The notes beneath the pieces were generated by a model. It worked only from the letters and a program-made list of their open reading frames with translations. It did not search any database and had not been told where the DNA came from. A stretch of 64,000 bases of DNA from Euwallacea fornicatus (Eukaryota; Arthropoda; Insecta; Coleoptera; Curculionidae), in the NCBI RefSeq assembly GCF_040115645.1, contig NC_089552.1:2914001-2978000 (forward strand). Direction: 5' to 3'. The translations under genes and the position numbers were made by a program. The number at the start of each line of letters is the position of its first letter. Within the stretch, counting starts at the first letter, position 1. Shown here piece by piece: positions 25,206 through 38,100 of the stretch.

Positions 25206-28129
25206 ATAAAATTAATATTTTAAATTTATGTTACTGCTTGCGTAAGCCGATCCATGTACTAATTGTTTTACTACAGTTGCAAATGCAACTATCATTTGGC
25301 CATCTGGAAATTATTCCATAAAGCATAACTGATAATTAAATAAATAAATACAATATATTTTATGGTTATTCCTAAGCGAACCAGATTTAATTTTAACGAG
25401 TATCGACCAAAGAGCTTTAACTAACTCTAAGTTAGTCCCTAATTGACATTAAAGAGTGAAAGTTGCACTTGAACCGTACAATGAGTCTGCCTCAAGGGAT
25501 CTCAAATTAAGCATTTGCAAAGTGATCAACTTCACCTCACTTTTGATTTCCATAATATGCATGTTAGTCAAATGACTCACCTCTGAACGAGTGCAGCCTT
25601 TCCAGAACTTTAATTGAAACATCAGCCATTCCGCTGGCGATCGTCACACATACGTCCACGTAAGTCATTATAGAAGACACTTCAAACTCTCGGAAATTTA
25701 TTAAGATAATCGCTAATTTATAAAATTATAATTCATGCGAACTGGCGCGAACTAACTTGAACCAACCTAAACTGGTAGCGACTAACCTAAATTAAACCGA
25801 ACTAACCCGAAGCTGTTCCTACTTATGTGTAGCGCTTTCTGGCACTGATCGGGAGCAATTTTCCCTTGAATTATAACACATTTAATGTTAATTCTTCTGA
25901 AGATTTTTGACTTATTTCACCTTGCTTGAAATTTTTCCCCCACAAGATTCCTCCTGAGAGCCTTAATACCAACAACTGTCTACAACTGATCGAAGTAGGA
26001 ATTAATAAAATAAGATTACACAATGACGTAATAATAGATATAATTATTATCTTCTTTTGATATGTAGGATTGATATGTCTAATATTTATATGAAAGTAAC
26101 TACTAGCTCGTAGTTTAATTAGAGGATGCTGACCCTGTGGGTCTCAAAACACATTTCATTTACTGATACCACATTTGTGATTATTAAACAAAAGATTACC
26201 AAAATTATGTTTCTAATTCACTTCATGCGTAAAGTTGTTATAAATAACACTTTTTCTAAGTCCTGTGTTGTATAATATGACTTCGAGCCGCTTTGTGGTT
26301 GTCGGGAAAATTGTGATGAAATAAATAGTTTCAAATTCAATAACAAATATTGCGCTTAATGAAGGTCAAACATCGATAAGGACGGGTTAAAAGTGGATTT
26401 GCGGGTATTTTCGAATCGCCGCCACTGTATTCTATTATAGATCAGTAGAGCCGCAAAGATGGCGGAATTGGATCTCGTCCCTAATTGATAACAACGTAAA
26501 TACATATTAAGTGTATAAATACATCACAATATGCGTTATTATTTAGTTCTACATATTTTTCACAGATTTTGACCTCATAGTGAAACAGTGCGTTCACGTA
26601 TGAGATTCTCAGGATGAAAATCATGTTATTTGCAGATTTAGAAGAGAAAGTCATACTGAATAAAAACTTGGTCGGAAACTACGATTTGGGATATCACATT
26701 TCGCATTATTATATCGAAAACAAAAGTTTTTTTTTTTAATTTAATTTGTTTCATGGATGATTTTCGATACGCCCTATATATTAGACGCAAATGTGATACG
26801 TCACGTGGTCGTTTCAAGAGAAGCAACGTTTATATGAATTGTTTCTCGTAAGTCTACAAATAAAAACAAATTTTTTTTCTTGAACTATATTCGTAGATAC
26901 TATGTATAGTACATTAAATGTCTTATTCAGTGTAATGCCAAGATTCATATGGGAACCCTGGTACAGGTCTTGCGATGGATGGAATAAGATCTTAAATAAG
27001 AACAATCAGGAGTGAATAAATAAAAGATTTTCATTTGGGGAAAAACGGGCTAATTGAATTAGCAGTATAGTGATCAACTTTTCTTACTTTTAAAGTTTGG
27101 GGTGATTGGATATTGGCATCAAGAGCCCGTTTAAAAGGGCGGTAAATTTGCTCGCAAATGATAGAAACGTCATTTCAAGGGTCTATATAAACCCCTAAAA
27201 GTGTTCTCGAAGCAGTGGCGATCTGAAAATATCCTCAAAATTGTTTTGTGACAAATGTCCAAATGTCGCTTCGAAATATAAAAAAAAAATCAAAGATTCA
27301 GAATTCACCTCACGAATGTGAACTCGTCTAGAACCAATTGAATAAAAATGCGTAGTTGGCATGAAGAAGCTTTGAACTAACATGAACCAAATATACATTT
27401 TTTGAGTTTATGCCTTTACGTAAGTTACTAGGAAAACTTGCAGCTCCGATTTTCTTCATGTCTAGAAAATCATAGAAATTTTTCCACAAATTAATAAAAA
27501 TCATTCTGTAACATTCAAGAATTTAAACACATTTCACGTGCTCCCTTAATGAGGAACTAACTTTAGGGCATACGTACGTCGTTAAATACAAATTTTGTGT
27601 ATAATTAAGCTATGCTAAGGGTGGCTTAGTAGCCATATTTACCCAGTCTTTATGGGCTATTTAAACTAATTACAGACTAAATTTGTTTGAACTGATTAAT
27701 ATTTGACTTGATGATTTGATCTTAGACGATATTTTATTTGCTCGTTTTTGACTTCTGTAGTAATTATATAATTTCTGTAATGGTATATTTACACTTGCAG
27801 TGCCTTAGTTCACTTAAAATAATTGATATGCGTGTTGCGTAAGGCATACGTAAAACCACACTAATAAATGTTGTTTTTTTGCTGAGACTTATGCATAAAT
27901 GAAATAAATAAGGTTAAATAAACGAGGATGTTTACTGCATTTTTATTGCATTATTGAAGAATTTTTTTTTAATTTATCAGTAAAAAGCGACCTTGCCTTA
28001 TTTCTCAAACATAGAATTAGAGATTAATGAAACATTTTCATAATAACAATATTATTTTGCAGATAATTTGTGATTATTTTGATTTTAATTCAGTCTACGA
28101 ATATCTAGTCTCTTTTTTTCCTTTAACTA
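25206..28129. other. Intergenic region downstream of Fas3
   Basis: About 2.9 kb of AT-rich DNA. It contains a degenerate GAACTAAC repeat at 25737-25812 and an isolated AAAGATGGCGGAA motif near 26456, which resembles a YY1/Pho site. No supportable coding region was seen. Confidence 0.45.
25737..25812. repeat. Degenerate short tandem repeat (GAACTAAC-like)
   Basis: Seven or so diverged units of GCGAACTAAC, GACTAACC and CCGAACTAACC follow one another over 75 bp. Confidence 0.6.
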
Positions 28130-28680
28130 AAATTCTTAAAATTCAAGTTCTCGCATCCCTGAAACCGGCAGTCTTTGCGATTTTGCACGCCAGCTTCCAT
28201 GGTATCTATATAGTCCTTCTAGTCTGTATTCCTCCGTAGGAGACTCTCCCGCTCGCAGTATAACCTCTAAGCTGCCTCCTCCGGGACGATTCTGACTTAA
28301 TTTTAAAATTAACTAATTTTCCAATTAATAGAACTGCCGCCATCGTTTTAATGACAAATACTCAAATACAGGTCGTAAGGTGCACAAAAGTTTCTCTGTG
28401 GAACTATATTAGGATTGATGATATAGATCAAAAAGCTTTCTGTATCCTGCTGCTATTCGCAAACCGCCAGTCTCATGGTGTCAGTAATGAAGCTTCCATG
28501 GGTGTATTCCTTAAAAAAGCGTTCGATATCCTGATAGGAATTTGGTGGTCTTTGAGGTTTCGCGTACGTGAGGGAGTTGGGGCTGCAGCTGGAGCAGAGC
28601 CATCCTCTGCAGCCTTACAATCGCGAAGATAGGAGCTGTGGTGGAGCTGACGTTCGGAGGAGATTTTTATATTTTTTGTT
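28130..28680 (-). other. GC-richer, duplicated, coding-like island downstream of Fas3
   Basis: Two patches (about 28140-28345 and 28440-28680) stand out from AT-rich surroundings. They share blocks at identical spacing: AAACCG at 28162 and 28461 is followed exactly 31 bp later by GCTTCCATGG at 28193 and 28492, so this is a diverged tandem duplication with a 299-bp period. On the minus strand the first patch has an ATG in a MAAV context at 28343 opening a 45-codon frame to TAG at 28206. The second patch has several long open frames with plausible acceptors. They could be additional 3' exons of the upstream minus-strand Fas3 gene, a separate small gene, or a repeat. No homology is recognised and no frame can be chosen. 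Confidence 0.3.
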
Positions 28681-29064
28681 ATTGTTTAGAAAGTAAAACT
28701 CTCCTTTTTTAAATCAACATAAAAATTTTATTGAGTAATTAAGTACATTGTTATCTATGCTTAATAATTAATGGACGAAGTATTACATGAATACGTCACG
28801 GTGTTACTTAAATAATTATAAAAATTATAGTGATACATCAGTTTGTACAAAAAAATTTTAATACGTCAGATCTAAACTTATAATAATGGGTATCTATCTT
28901 AGCCTAACATGAAGTCCCTTCTAAAGGCACAACGGATGCTCCCAGAGCTCTTAAACAGATTTTTTTTAGAAAAGTAATTTTTCGAGTTATTACCAGTCGC
29001 TTATGTTACATTATGGAAAATTAACTTTTTAAAGTTAATGTAGGCATTCAGTGAATAGAAAGTG
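28681..29064. other. AT-rich region around the Fas3 3' end
   Basis: No ORF or repeat was recognised. On the minus strand it lies just downstream of the most likely Fas3 polyadenylation signal. Confidence 0.5.
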
Positions 29065-29070
29065 TTTATT
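29065..29070 (-). terminator. Polyadenylation signal for the long-tail Fas3 transcript
   Basis: An AATAAA on the minus strand lies about 80 bp beyond the stop. Another AATAAA overlaps the stop codon itself at 29150-29155. The downstream one is the more usual distance. Confidence 0.5.
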
Positions 29071-29150
29071 TTGTATAATATTTTACGTGCTTAAATCTGG
29101 AAAAACGCACAATATGGCCGAAATAGTAAAATTCACACGCTGATTGAGAT

Positions 29151-32100
29151 TTATTTTTTATCCGCACCCTCATCTTCATTTTCTTTCGCAGGCGAATAAA
29201 CAATTTCCGCATATTCAGTCTTTTCATCAGCGTTCTTCACCACAGCGACTAGGGTCGGACTATTCGTGCGTACTAAATCCAGCTCAGCATACACCAGCCC
29301 TTTATCCTTAGCTTCGTTTTTTCCTTCGGCTGTTTTCGTTGCGACCTCGGCTTCTTTCGCTTGGTCTTCCGCGGTGATCGTGGCGGTGTCGCCTTCGTCA
29401 GGGTCGAGAACGCGTACGCTCGGTTCTTCTTCGACTGCCACTTTATCGTGCTTCTTCTTGAAGAGTGCCGAAGTTAATTGAATGGAAGGCAGACGACATT
29501 TGGTCTCTTTGGGGCGGACGTCTGCGCTCTCGGTGTCGCTGCTTTAAATGTGAAAGTAAGTTATGGTTGAACTAAGTTTCGAGAAAATTGCATAGTTGTT
29601 GTCGCTGGACGTTGATATTGCCAAATTGCTTTTCAGTTGGTTTTGTCTGGGCAAAAAAGTGCCAAGGCAAGGGCTTTCTGTTAGAGGAAAAGGAAATTGT
29701 GTCTGTAGAACTGTAATAAAACGAAATTGCAATATGTGCCTGAAAGGAAATTTAGAGTGACACATAATGGTAAACGGTACGTTACATGGCGATGTCTATT
29801 TCCCTTGTCATAAAATATATAGTTAATTATGGTTTTAATAAGATATTGAAATTTGCAATAGTTAGCAGACGGAACATACACTTGGATCGTAAAGATCCAA
29901 TGTATGATATCGCTGTTCCAATTTTGAATGGGAAAATATAATCAAGATGTGGAAATGCAAAGATGACGAAATTTTAGTGGTCATGAAAAGGAACGTGCAG
30001 TAGAGCTCTTAAAATAATTCTTTTATGGGAAAAAATATATACTCTCATTTTTCCAGGAAGAACTAGTTGTTGACGTTAATTGGGGAAAAGCTCTAGAGTC
30101 ATATGAATTTTTTAATACTTACTTGAGAATTGTGGTAAAAATGGGATAAAAAATTTTCTAATTTAATGAAAAATCCAAAAATGTTTATTTCTGAATATCT
30201 GTGTCGAGTGAGAAAAATAATTGCGGGGGTAAAAGGGAGCCTGACCCTTCACAACATAACACCTTGTAGATTTCTGAATTGAGTAGGTTTATGTTTTCGG
30301 AGTAGGTTGATGTGTCGGACTTTTAGGTGAAATGCGCTTCTAAATTCGAACTAAAGAAAGAGTCAGATTTTTATTTGTTTGTTTTTTATCTAAGGTAAAG
30401 GAAATTACGCTGGATTAATAAAAAAAAACATGGAAATTATCGCCTTTCAGATATGTAATGGTTAAATAGTTTAACCGTTTTGTTGGAATAACGCGCGATT
30501 AAACTTTTTTTTTCATTCTAAACTCAGCGGAACGCGACGGTGGACAAAACCTTTTTTGGATTTTGAAAACTTTCTATAATTTCAAAAATTGAAGAGTTGT
30601 AAAAAAACGCAAAAAAATTAAATTTTGACACGTTTTTTAGTATTTGTTCTTTTATTATGCGATGTGGTTATGGTGGAGGTCAAAACGGAAACACCTTGTA
30701 TATGAATGTGTTCAGATACCTCTAGGCTCATGGGAATTAGAGAACGCATGGCACTTACTTGGCAGACCGCAAATAAAATACTTACGACTCTGCGATGTAA
30801 CGACTCTCTCCTTTTTCTGAAAAATAACGAAAGCGTATTTAAGCCCCTATACGAAGTTATATCCCCCAATCATGTGGCTAAGCAATCGTATCTCATTCTC
30901 AGAAAAAATATCAATTTTGTGTCTTAATAATTCGTCTTTATTTTATAAAACAAATAAAAATAGATCCATCGTAAGTACATGAAGTTTACAACATTATACA
31001 GAACGTAATCTAAAAAAAACTCTGAGAATTGCCATTAAATTTGAAAAGCTCGCTTAAATGTAAACAGATGGGAGTGCAACATGCTCTTTGATATCTTATG
31101 GGAATAATAGGAAAACACAGTTAAATCAACATCACTAACGCGAACTCGAGAAAATGAAAAGCTGCAAGTCTTAATAGTAACATCGACAAAAGCTAGAGGC
31201 AGTATAAAAACTTAGAAGTACTAAACCTAACAGAGGAAAGTAAAATTATATTCAAAGGTTTATATTCTCGTATCATGTAACTTAAAATTACTGTTTCTTA
31301 ATTGTAAGGATAGAGTAAAGAAAAACAATTATTGTCTTATATAATTTACCTAGAACTAAGAGATTATTTGCTGAGTCAATTTTAACACTAAATTAAATCA
31401 CTGACAATTAATGCGGATACCAGTTAGTAAATAAATATGTGAATAAATTAAAACTAAAAATCGGCGGTATCCGACAATAGTAATCGTCACTTTAAACTCC
31501 TACTTTAATAAACTTATCATTATGGATGAAGTTTTGATTTTATGGCAGTTTGTTAATTTCCAAACGAGGATACGAACGCTACAACTTCTGGAGGCGAATT
31601 GCTATGTAATGAAATAAGTAAACGCTCATATTGGTCCATAAAGGTAACATATCCAAGAATCAACAGTGTTATACATTTGTCAAAAAATTTCAAATCGACC
31701 GGTCCTAATAAATTATTTATCCTTCAAACGACAGCTTTATCCCTAGTTTATAAAATATACTTTTAAATATACATTTTTACACAGGGGGCGTGCGTAAAGA
31801 ACCTAAAAAACGCACCCTGTATAACCCTGCTAAACAGCGCTTCAAATACATTGGACACAGAGAGACATTTATAATAGCAAGTATTACATTCAGATTAATC
31901 ACTATGTCGACTAAACGTAGTAATCCATAAAGTGCCATCTGTTGGTTGAAAATAACTTCTTTTAACTATATCATATTTACATTAAACATTATCTAATAGA
32001 CAACAGATTATTGTTTATTAATAGTAATAATAATTGAAAAATCACTAGGGTTTAAATCTAGACGAGTAGCAGTCATTTCTTTTTATTATAAATTGTCATT

Positions 32101-35100
32101 AGAGCCACGCTCCAAAAAAAAAAACTTCCGGAGGCCCCCCTATATCGTCAAACCAAAGAAAAGAAGCAATTCAGGGGGGACTCAGAGGGAACCGAGTCAT
32201 TTGCTGTGCGCATAGGACCGTGGAATGTTTAAGATTCGGTTAAATACCGGGTGTGACCTAGAACAAAGTGACGTCCGTGAAGGGAATGAAAAAACTGAAG
32301 TGGACGGTATTAGTAAACTCTTGCCCTCAATCACACCCAGTACAAAGAACTCTCGTCGATAAAGTTCACAACCCAATATTACAACAAAAATCGATCGCCA
32401 CAGCTACTTATCGATTTGGGTTAGCGAGAAAGAGAGAAACACTCCGGCCGCGTTTACACCGCAGTGTTTATTTTCTCGTCTTTTTTAATCATATCGTTGC
32501 CGTTGATATACTCCGACGACACCTGGTGATGAGGATTATCGACTCCGTCCGAAGTTATGTCGCTGTGGTGGTGCTGGTTATCGCCCCCTGTATAGTCGAT
32601 AACGGTGGCGCCACCTGCAAGAAATAAAAGCTAATATATTGTGCCAGTTCTTCGTATAGGAGGTAAGCAGTCGGCGCATTATTTACAGCAGCGGGGGGTG
32701 ACCGATGACATGTTAAAAGGCTACAATGAATGAGGGTTTATTTCGTCTCTAGTGATTGACACTACTTGGACAACGCACCTGGGTACAGATGCGCTTCCCA
32801 TGTGGGTGTTTCTCAGTAATACCCTGAACCTGGAATGACAGTTGGATTAGACTAAACATCGGTCTTTCATGCAGAACTACATACATATCAAGCTCTAGTG
32901 CTAAGCGTCTACTCTCTTTAAGGAGTCCCAAATTTAAAAACACATTGAAGGATTGCCAGTGATTATGGTTAGTAAATACCATGAAGGACACCCACACTGA
33001 TGAGCAATGGAAGCAATAGGAGCAATGTGAAAGAACCCCGGGGGGTGGAAAGCTCCCCGACAATGACGTCAGAATGAGGTATCATTGTAAACGTTGTAAT
33101 TATCTTCACAAACGTACATATGCCATTTTTACTTCGTTGATGGGAAACGTCCTAATATTGTAATATGAGAATCTGGTGTTTGACCTCATGATGATTTAAG
33201 AGTTAATCGGTCATCCACATAGGGTTGAGGTCTACGTTATTTGAAACTTTCCGAGAAGTTAATTTACAAGATTAAGCATGTAACCTAATACTATAAGGCA
33301 TAATTTAATAAAGTTTCATGGAAGTACAGGGTGGTCAGTTTTTTAGAACTTCTACGAGCATAATTGAAAAAAAATCCATTTACAAGGGGCGAGTCGTCCT
33401 GAATGCACACAGAGCGTTACAGTCAAGTTGGGCATCAAACAACCTTTCTTAAATCAAATAAAGCGCACTATATACTGTTCCAGTTTCAGCATCCTGTATT
33501 AAATCGTATTCAAAGTATTGAAATACAATCTTTTTGGCGCTTTCTATGGTCGGAAATTTTTACATTCTTATATTAACCTTTTAAGAGAAAAACTAACTTG
33601 AGAAATATACAAAAATTTTCCGTCATACACGGCTCGACAAGTAAAAAATTACTTGACTTTACAAGTAAAGAATTGTTTCATTTGGCAAGTAAAAAATGGC
33701 TTGACTTGACAAGTAAATAGTGGCAATCACATCTCTCTAACTGAGTCCATTTATTGAGTTAGATCTCTGCAAAGTGCAAATCTAGAGTTGTGCAATAGGG
33801 TTAACTCAAGTTTGATTTATATTAATTTGCAAATTAGATTTAAAAAAATTTACTAAAAACACCTCAAATAAGCATTTATTTTTTGAAAATCGGTATTTTT
33901 TTACACTTTTTGCAGGTACGTTGTTCGGTTTGTGCATATTGTCGTTTTGTTTTGTAAGTTTAAAAGGACAAGAATTATACAATAAAAAATGAACTGCAAA
34001 AACAAGATTTATTTTGATAATAATGGACGAAAGTAAGTGTTAAAAATTGATTTATTTCAATTCATTGTTCGAAATGACCCCCATTTACAGCTAAACACGT
34101 CCCCAAATGAATGCTTACTTTAAGCATTTCTACAAGCTTTTGTGACCTAATTCACAAACTTCCGAAAAGTTAGAACTTAAAGTCTTAGTTGTGCCAAGTT
34201 TCATAGCTGTAACTTTTAACAGAATAGGTTTCAACATGGAGTTAAAATTTAAACATGCAAAATTCCATGTTGCATTTATGAAAAAACTCGTATAAATGGC
34301 TATCCATGTAACTAGGTAGGAAATACATCGTTTTGCGACACGTGCGGGGTTGAGCTCACTTCCTCGTTCCATAATGTGACAAGAGATACATGAAATGCAG
34401 ATTTTGGCGAGTTTCACACACGCTTTTTCTAGTTGCATTGTACGATGAAGAAACTACTAGATTATTCTTATCGTGATGTTCATGATTTCTTTATGTTTTC
34501 TCATGCAAGTGGCGCGCGTTATATCTAAAACTGCATCAACCATTGCTGCGATTGATTCCGTTTATTAGTTGAGCGAAGAAGGCAACCCCAATTAGGCATC
34601 GGTTTTCATTAATAGGCCATTGAGCAAAATTAAAAGTTTTACAGAATTGCAACAGATAATACGCAGCCTTAAGCGAGCCACCCCGTATGCTGCACTGAAC
34701 GCTATAGCTTTAGTGTGGTACTGTTAAATATTTGAGTACCATCACGGACTCGGGATCTGCCTCGAATTGATTTAAATATCTTCAGAAAGGTTTGATATAC
34801 AAGATGAATCACTACTGTTACATGAAATCATCTTTCAAAGCAATTTTTAAGGGGCTTAAAATATGTGGAGCTTGAAATAGGGTCGTAGTAAATATTCAGC
34901 GGATCTAGTTAGAGCCCTCTGCAGAAGAGAAAAATGGCATTTTATAGGGAGTCGGGGTGAATTGTATACTTGGAGAGTTTTGTTTCGAACTTATTCGATA
35001 AATCTACATAGAAACTGCATATTTCATTTTTACGGGCGGAAAATTGATACCTTAAAATGTGCTTTTTTACTTGGGTACAGCTACGTTTCCTCTATACAAT

Positions 35101-38100
35101 GATGACACCACTAATGCATAGTCCAACTAAACTACTCGAGTTACAAACCAGATAAAACTAACAGCAACACAATCAATATACATTCCATTAAAAAAAATAA
35201 AAAATCGTTAACATTGGACATTCTTCACTGGGGAGACTTTATTGAACTTCTCGAATCAACACTCCTCTCAAAACAATAATAAGTCGCTTGGCATGGTTCT
35301 TTGTATTGTAAGCTTAACAAAATTCTCGGGTAAGAGCAGTGAAACAATTAGTTACGAAAGGAAAACAAATCAAGTTTCTTTCTAGAAACAGATGGGGGGA
35401 AATTAGGAGAACAAAAGGGCATCCGGAACGGCCGGAAAGCTGCCGTTAGTTTAGTTGATTCGTAAAAAGAAAAATAAACGGAATACTCCGGGAAAGTTGG
35501 ATGCGACAAAATAAGGACCTACCCAAGACAAGCCTTCACTTACCTCCTATTTCTGATATACTAGCTTTTATTTCCAAAGTGACAAAAAAAGGTACTTACA
35601 GGGCAGTCTTCGCAATTATTTTACGATTTATGCCCTTTTTTATTTTGAGGTTCGATCCCTCTATAATATGCACATCAAAACGCTGAAAAAACCAAGATCT
35701 GGTGATGGTTGAATAAAGAAGGGATGATGCATTGCGAAGACTAGCCATTAGACGTGGCGCCACGTATGTTGTTGGGAAACTCGCAAAACGGTTTCTTGTT
35801 TTTGTTTTAAATGGGACTTCCTGGAAAATTGGATTCGTTGGACTGTCGTTGGGCACGGAAAATATGTACTTAAAATCAAAAAAGTTTCAAGGTAAGAAGA
35901 TTGTAACATTTATTTCGATTTGTGAGACACATCCCGAGGATAACGTAGCGCTGTTCTGGAACGATGCCAGAACTGAAAAATCTGCGAAAAAGGGTAAATT
36001 TTAACCAAAAATTTGAAGATTTTACAAACTCAAGCCACAAATTTATTGACTCCCTGGGGCGTTTCCAAAAATTAAAAATTTTCTTAAAAATAGAAATATT
36101 TACAATTGTTGGAATATTCACCGCCAAACCAAAGGACCACTTTTCACTAGTGAAAGTGATTTTTTTCCATTATTAAACATTTATTAAAACAAGAACCCAC
36201 GTGTACCTAAAGAACTTATGAAGCGGACTTACTCTTACTGAAGACACTTTCCAAAACTCCGAACATGAGAACCCTCAATTTTCAACATTTCTCGCAAGTA
36301 ATTGTCCTTCTCAGCAAATTTGACGCAGTTAAAAAAGCGAAAATTTAAGGTTGAAACGCGAAACATCCAGTAAAAAAAGTATGGAGAGATTTATTTAAAG
36401 AAATCCGGAAGCGATCAAAGACGCGATTTGAAATGTGATATAATTGAAATAAAGTAATTAAAAAAATGACAAAAATTTGTAGCATATGTTGAACAAATTA
36501 TTGAAGCATATACAGGGTGTTCCATTAATAAAAGTCATCGTCCGTGTCTTGAAGGCCATTCTAGATTTCGAAAAGAATTTCGGTTCAACTTTTTTCCAAT
36601 TTCCAAAAAAAGATCGCCAATGAGAGTAACTAAAGCCAAAATTCTGGAAATAAAAACTGAACTATTAACACATTATCCTGTTTCTAATAACACAGTCGGA
36701 GGTTTTACTCAGTTCTTCGCCCCCCTACATCAAATCTCGTTAACGAAGATTACCCTAAAGTATCTTCTTTATAATAGTTAATTATCTAGGGTTCTGCTCA
36801 AACCGTATTTAACTCATTTCTTGCACTGGCGTACACGGACGTTTACTGAGATAAAAATCAAACGCAGTAAATAAAATGAAACCAGATTACCGCACGTTTG
36901 TGGAAAATACTACATTAACTAACGAGCACGAAAAATGATCATTATTGAGCAAGCTGTGTAAGATATTTCCTCTGCGACTAGAACAATTTGTGAAAATCAA
37001 AAGAGATTTTCTGCTTAAAACGTCAAAATTACACGGAGCTGTCTGTTATCAAAAAGCCCTCCGGGCAGTTTGTTAATTTTGTCTCGTTGCTGTGGATACT
37101 AGTTTCAAGCCGTGGGAAATCAGCTTATTTCCTTATCGTAGCGCGCGCAACACGTTGCAAATGCAAGTATTTGGAAATAGAGTGTTTCTCGATATAACTT
37201 TTAAGTTTGTAATAATGCAATATCCTGGCAGTCGTGTAAAAATTCTAATTCTCAAGCAGGTAATCTGCCTCACAAAATCTTAATTTTATCAGTAATGAGA
37301 GCAAGCCATCAGTTATTGGATCTTCTAAAATGGTTATGTAATATATTAATTAAAAAAAAATAATAAAAAAAACTAACACAACAAACTAAGGGAAAAAATG
37401 ACCAAAAATAATGAAAAAAAAAATTAACAGGAAAATATCACCAAGAAAAAATTCTCTGGAAGATTGCCTGGTATTGTCTAATGACGATTTGGGGCTGATA
37501 TACAGAGCGTATTGTTCCAGGTAGGTCTTTTAAAGTCTCATGTGTGGAAACAAGTTTTAATGCAGTTTCCTAAATAGGAAAACTGACAACTTCCTAAACG
37601 TACCTGCAGGCAAATAAACAATTTTCATAAAATTCAAGCACGGGAACTTCAGACTACTCTACATATTCCGACAGTCCAACAAGCCCAACAAGCCCAACAA
37701 AACTCCTTGTAAATTCCGACAATGAATTGTGTGAGTTCCACGGAGTTAAGCCGCTTTTTGTCTTTAAGGAGTTTCGTGTTTTGATATACTGCTTCCGTTA
37801 AGCTTTTTGTCTTTGTTCCTTCGGAACTGACTAAAACGAGGTTTTATCTACGTCATACGTGGGCGCCACCGCGACAAGATATTTGGCTATCATGCACATA
37901 AAGCTAAACCACATTCACTAGGAAATATTTAAATTCGAAAATACGGTTGCTTGACCACATATCAACAATTATTTAAATTACCCATATCTCAGAAACCGAA
38001 CTTACCGCTAAAGCACCATCGTCCGTTGAGCTTGGCGAAGATGAGCAGTGAAACTGTGAGGATGACAAAGAGGATGGCTACCACAATTCCTATTACAGCT

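Larger units (their letters stand above)
30817..38005 (-). other. Fas3 large intron between membrane and tail exons
   Basis: About 7.2 kb. It contains the alternative short-tail exon at 32454-32614, a possible transposon region at about 33325-34690, an isolated MITE-type end at 36511 and short tandem repeats at 33636 and 37674. Other ORFs in it lack motifs or fitting splice phases. Confidence 0.5.

Noticed and set aside
32268..32627. 119-codon plus-strand ORF
   Set aside because: It is the antisense shadow of the Fas3 short-tail exon, which has the better splice and phase support.
34130..34438. 102-codon minus-strand ORF in the Fas3 intron
   Set aside because: No recognisable domain, no splice sites in a usable phase, and it lies in a suspected transposon region.
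35540..35562. 21-bp segment before a consensus GTAAGTG donor in the Fas3 intron
   Set aside because: The acceptor is poor and its length (0 modulo 3) does not solve the phase mismatch. It could be a cassette before the short tail, but the support is too thin.
35640..35670. GAGGTTCGATCCCTC resembling a tRNA T-arm
   Set aside because: No anticodon arm, D-arm or acceptor stem could be folded around it.
35600..35685. Candidate Fas3 exon with strong acceptor (GGTTTTTTCAG) and donor (GTAAGTACC)
   Set aside because: It is open only in phase 0, which does not match the phase-1 end of the membrane exon; the 31-bp microexon at 30786-30816 fits both neighbours instead.
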